Below are positions 15,143 through 15,960 of a stretch of 15,960 nucleotides of DNA, piece by piece. Position 1 is the stretch's first letter. Each line of letters opens with the position of its first letter. The notes under the pieces were generated by a model. That model did not search any database. It was not told the origin of the DNA and saw nothing but the letters and a program-made list of their open reading frames with translations. Position numbers and translations under genes: made by a program. Source of the DNA: Candidatus Thorarchaeota archaeon MP11T_1 (GTDB taxonomy: Archaea; Asgardarchaeota; Thorarchaeia; Thorarchaeales; Thorarchaeaceae); NCBI GenBank assembly GCA_002825515.1, contig PJET01000139.1, positions 1-15,960 of the forward strand, in the 5' to 3' direction.

Positions 15143-15960
15143 TTACACAAGAAGAACTCCAGCATGTAAAGAAAGTCTTGGGTCGTGAACCTACAAAGAC
15201 TGAACTTGGTATGCTGGACGTTCTCTGGTCAGAACATTGTAGCTATAAGAGTAGTAAAAGATGGTTTTACCTTTTCAAAACCTCTGGAGAAGATGTTGCA
15301 CTTGGTATCGGGGAGGGTGCGGGACTTGTTGACATTGGAGGAGGCTATTATGTTGGGGTTGCGATGGAATCCCATAATCATCCTAGTCAGATAGACCCCT
15401 ATAACGGAGCAGCCACAGGTGTTGGTGGGATTATCCGAGATGTAATTTCGCAAGGCTGCAAAGCTGTTGGTCTAATGAACTGCCTAAGGTTTGGTCATCT
15501 TGAGAAACCTCACAATGCATATCTTCTCGAGAATGTAGTTAGAGGGATATCTGAATATGGAAATAGCGTTGGAATACCTGTGGTTGGCGGAGAAATTGAG
15601 TTTGATGATTCTTATGATGACAACTGCCTGGTAAATGTGGTCTGTATTGGATATGTGAAGCCAGAGAAAGTTGTTAGAAGCAGCGCCAAAACTCCCGGGC
15701 ATCATCTTGTAATGTTTGGTTCTACAACAGGACGAGATGGAATAGCAGGTGTTAGTTTCGCATCAGAAACGTTCTCTGATGAAGAAGAGGAAAACCGAGC
15801 TGCGGTTCAGATTGGGGATCCTTTGGCAAAGAAGGTACTAATAGATACATTGACTGAACTCATTGAAGAAGAACTCATAGATGGTCTTCAGGATTTTGGT
15901 GGAGGAGGAATGACATCAGCTGCTGGAGAACTTGCCAGAGCTGGAGGAACTGGAGTAGAG
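15139..15960 (+). CDS. purL: FGAM synthetase catalytic subunit, N-terminal part (cut by window edge)
   Basis: The frame is open from an ATG that overlaps the purQ stop (ATGA) to the right edge, 274 codons; the C-terminal half or more is missing. GTGAGG around 15125-15130 serves as ribosome-binding site. The motif WSEHCSYKSS (30-39) contains the conserved His33 near the active site. AMESHNHPS (75-83) and PYNGAATGVGGIIRDV (87-102) form the ATP/metal-binding part, and the stretch VVGGEIEF together with QDFGGGGMTSA near the edge is typical of the small PurL (about 720-770 residues). It uses ammonia from PurQ to make FGAM, with PurS as the structural bridge. The small-type N-terminus, lacking a PurS-like domain of its own, agrees with PurS being fused to PurC upstream. 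Confidence 0.95.

Noticed and set aside
15185..15394. Short plus-strand open frame overlapping purL
   Set aside because: It is in a different frame from the clearly recognisable PurL motifs and has no family features.

Overview
The window comes from an archaeon. Two tandem PurP-type ATP-grasp proteins (a family essentially confined to Archaea), a type II FMN-dependent isopentenyl-diphosphate isomerase, an ADP-forming acyl-CoA synthetase subunit and TATA-type promoters all point that way. Strong Shine-Dalgarno sites (GGAGG, GAGGTGA) inside operons sit beside near-leaderless starts at some promoters. The base composition leans to AT, and the proteins are not especially rich in charged residues, so a mesophile is more likely than a hyperthermophile. 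A large coiled-coil protein, a divergent tubulin/FtsZ-family GTPase and a WD40 protein together would fit an Asgard-like lineage (for example Thorarchaeia). That placement is an inference and the sequence here does not settle it.

Layout. (1) 1-540, minus strand: the N-terminal part of a WD40 beta-propeller protein that runs off the left edge. (2) 541-751: divergent control region. (3) 752-5938, plus strand: a compact three-gene operon encoding an 896-residue helical repeat/coiled-coil protein, a tubulin/FtsZ-superfamily GTPase of 464 residues, and a 356-residue two-domain helical protein. I do not recognise this set as a described system, and it is the most interesting part of the window. (4) 6030-7436, plus strand: the alpha (CoA-ligase) subunit of an ADP-forming acyl-CoA synthetase, with no beta subunit beside it. 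(5) 7438-8568, minus strand: type II IPP isomerase, an enzyme of isoprenoid lipid synthesis. (6) 8712-9260, plus strand: a small four-helix membrane protein of unknown function. (7) 9381 to the right edge, plus strand: a tightly packed purine operon, purN-purF-purP1-purP2-purC/S-purQ-purL.

Purine operon logic. PurF makes phosphoribosylamine and PurN formylates GAR. PurS (fused to the C-terminus of PurC), PurQ and PurL together form the three-component FGAM synthetase. PurC makes SAICAR, and PurP formylates AICAR using free formate and ATP. The set therefore mixes a folate-dependent enzyme (PurN) with a formate-dependent one (PurP). PurD, PurM, PurE/K, PurB and IMP cyclohydrolase are not in the window. 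PurC and PurS are one 321-residue polypeptide with no intervening stop, and the second PurP paralogue lacks the glycine-rich ATP-grasp loop seen in the first.

Several starts were moved from the longest reading frame on the basis of ribosome-binding sites, TATA positions or a required N-terminal residue: the IPP isomerase (8568), PurF (9998, which puts the catalytic Cys at position 2), the third cytoskeletal-operon gene (4868) and the membrane protein (8712). I saw no rRNA or tRNA genes, CRISPR arrays, insertion sequences or obvious pseudogenes.
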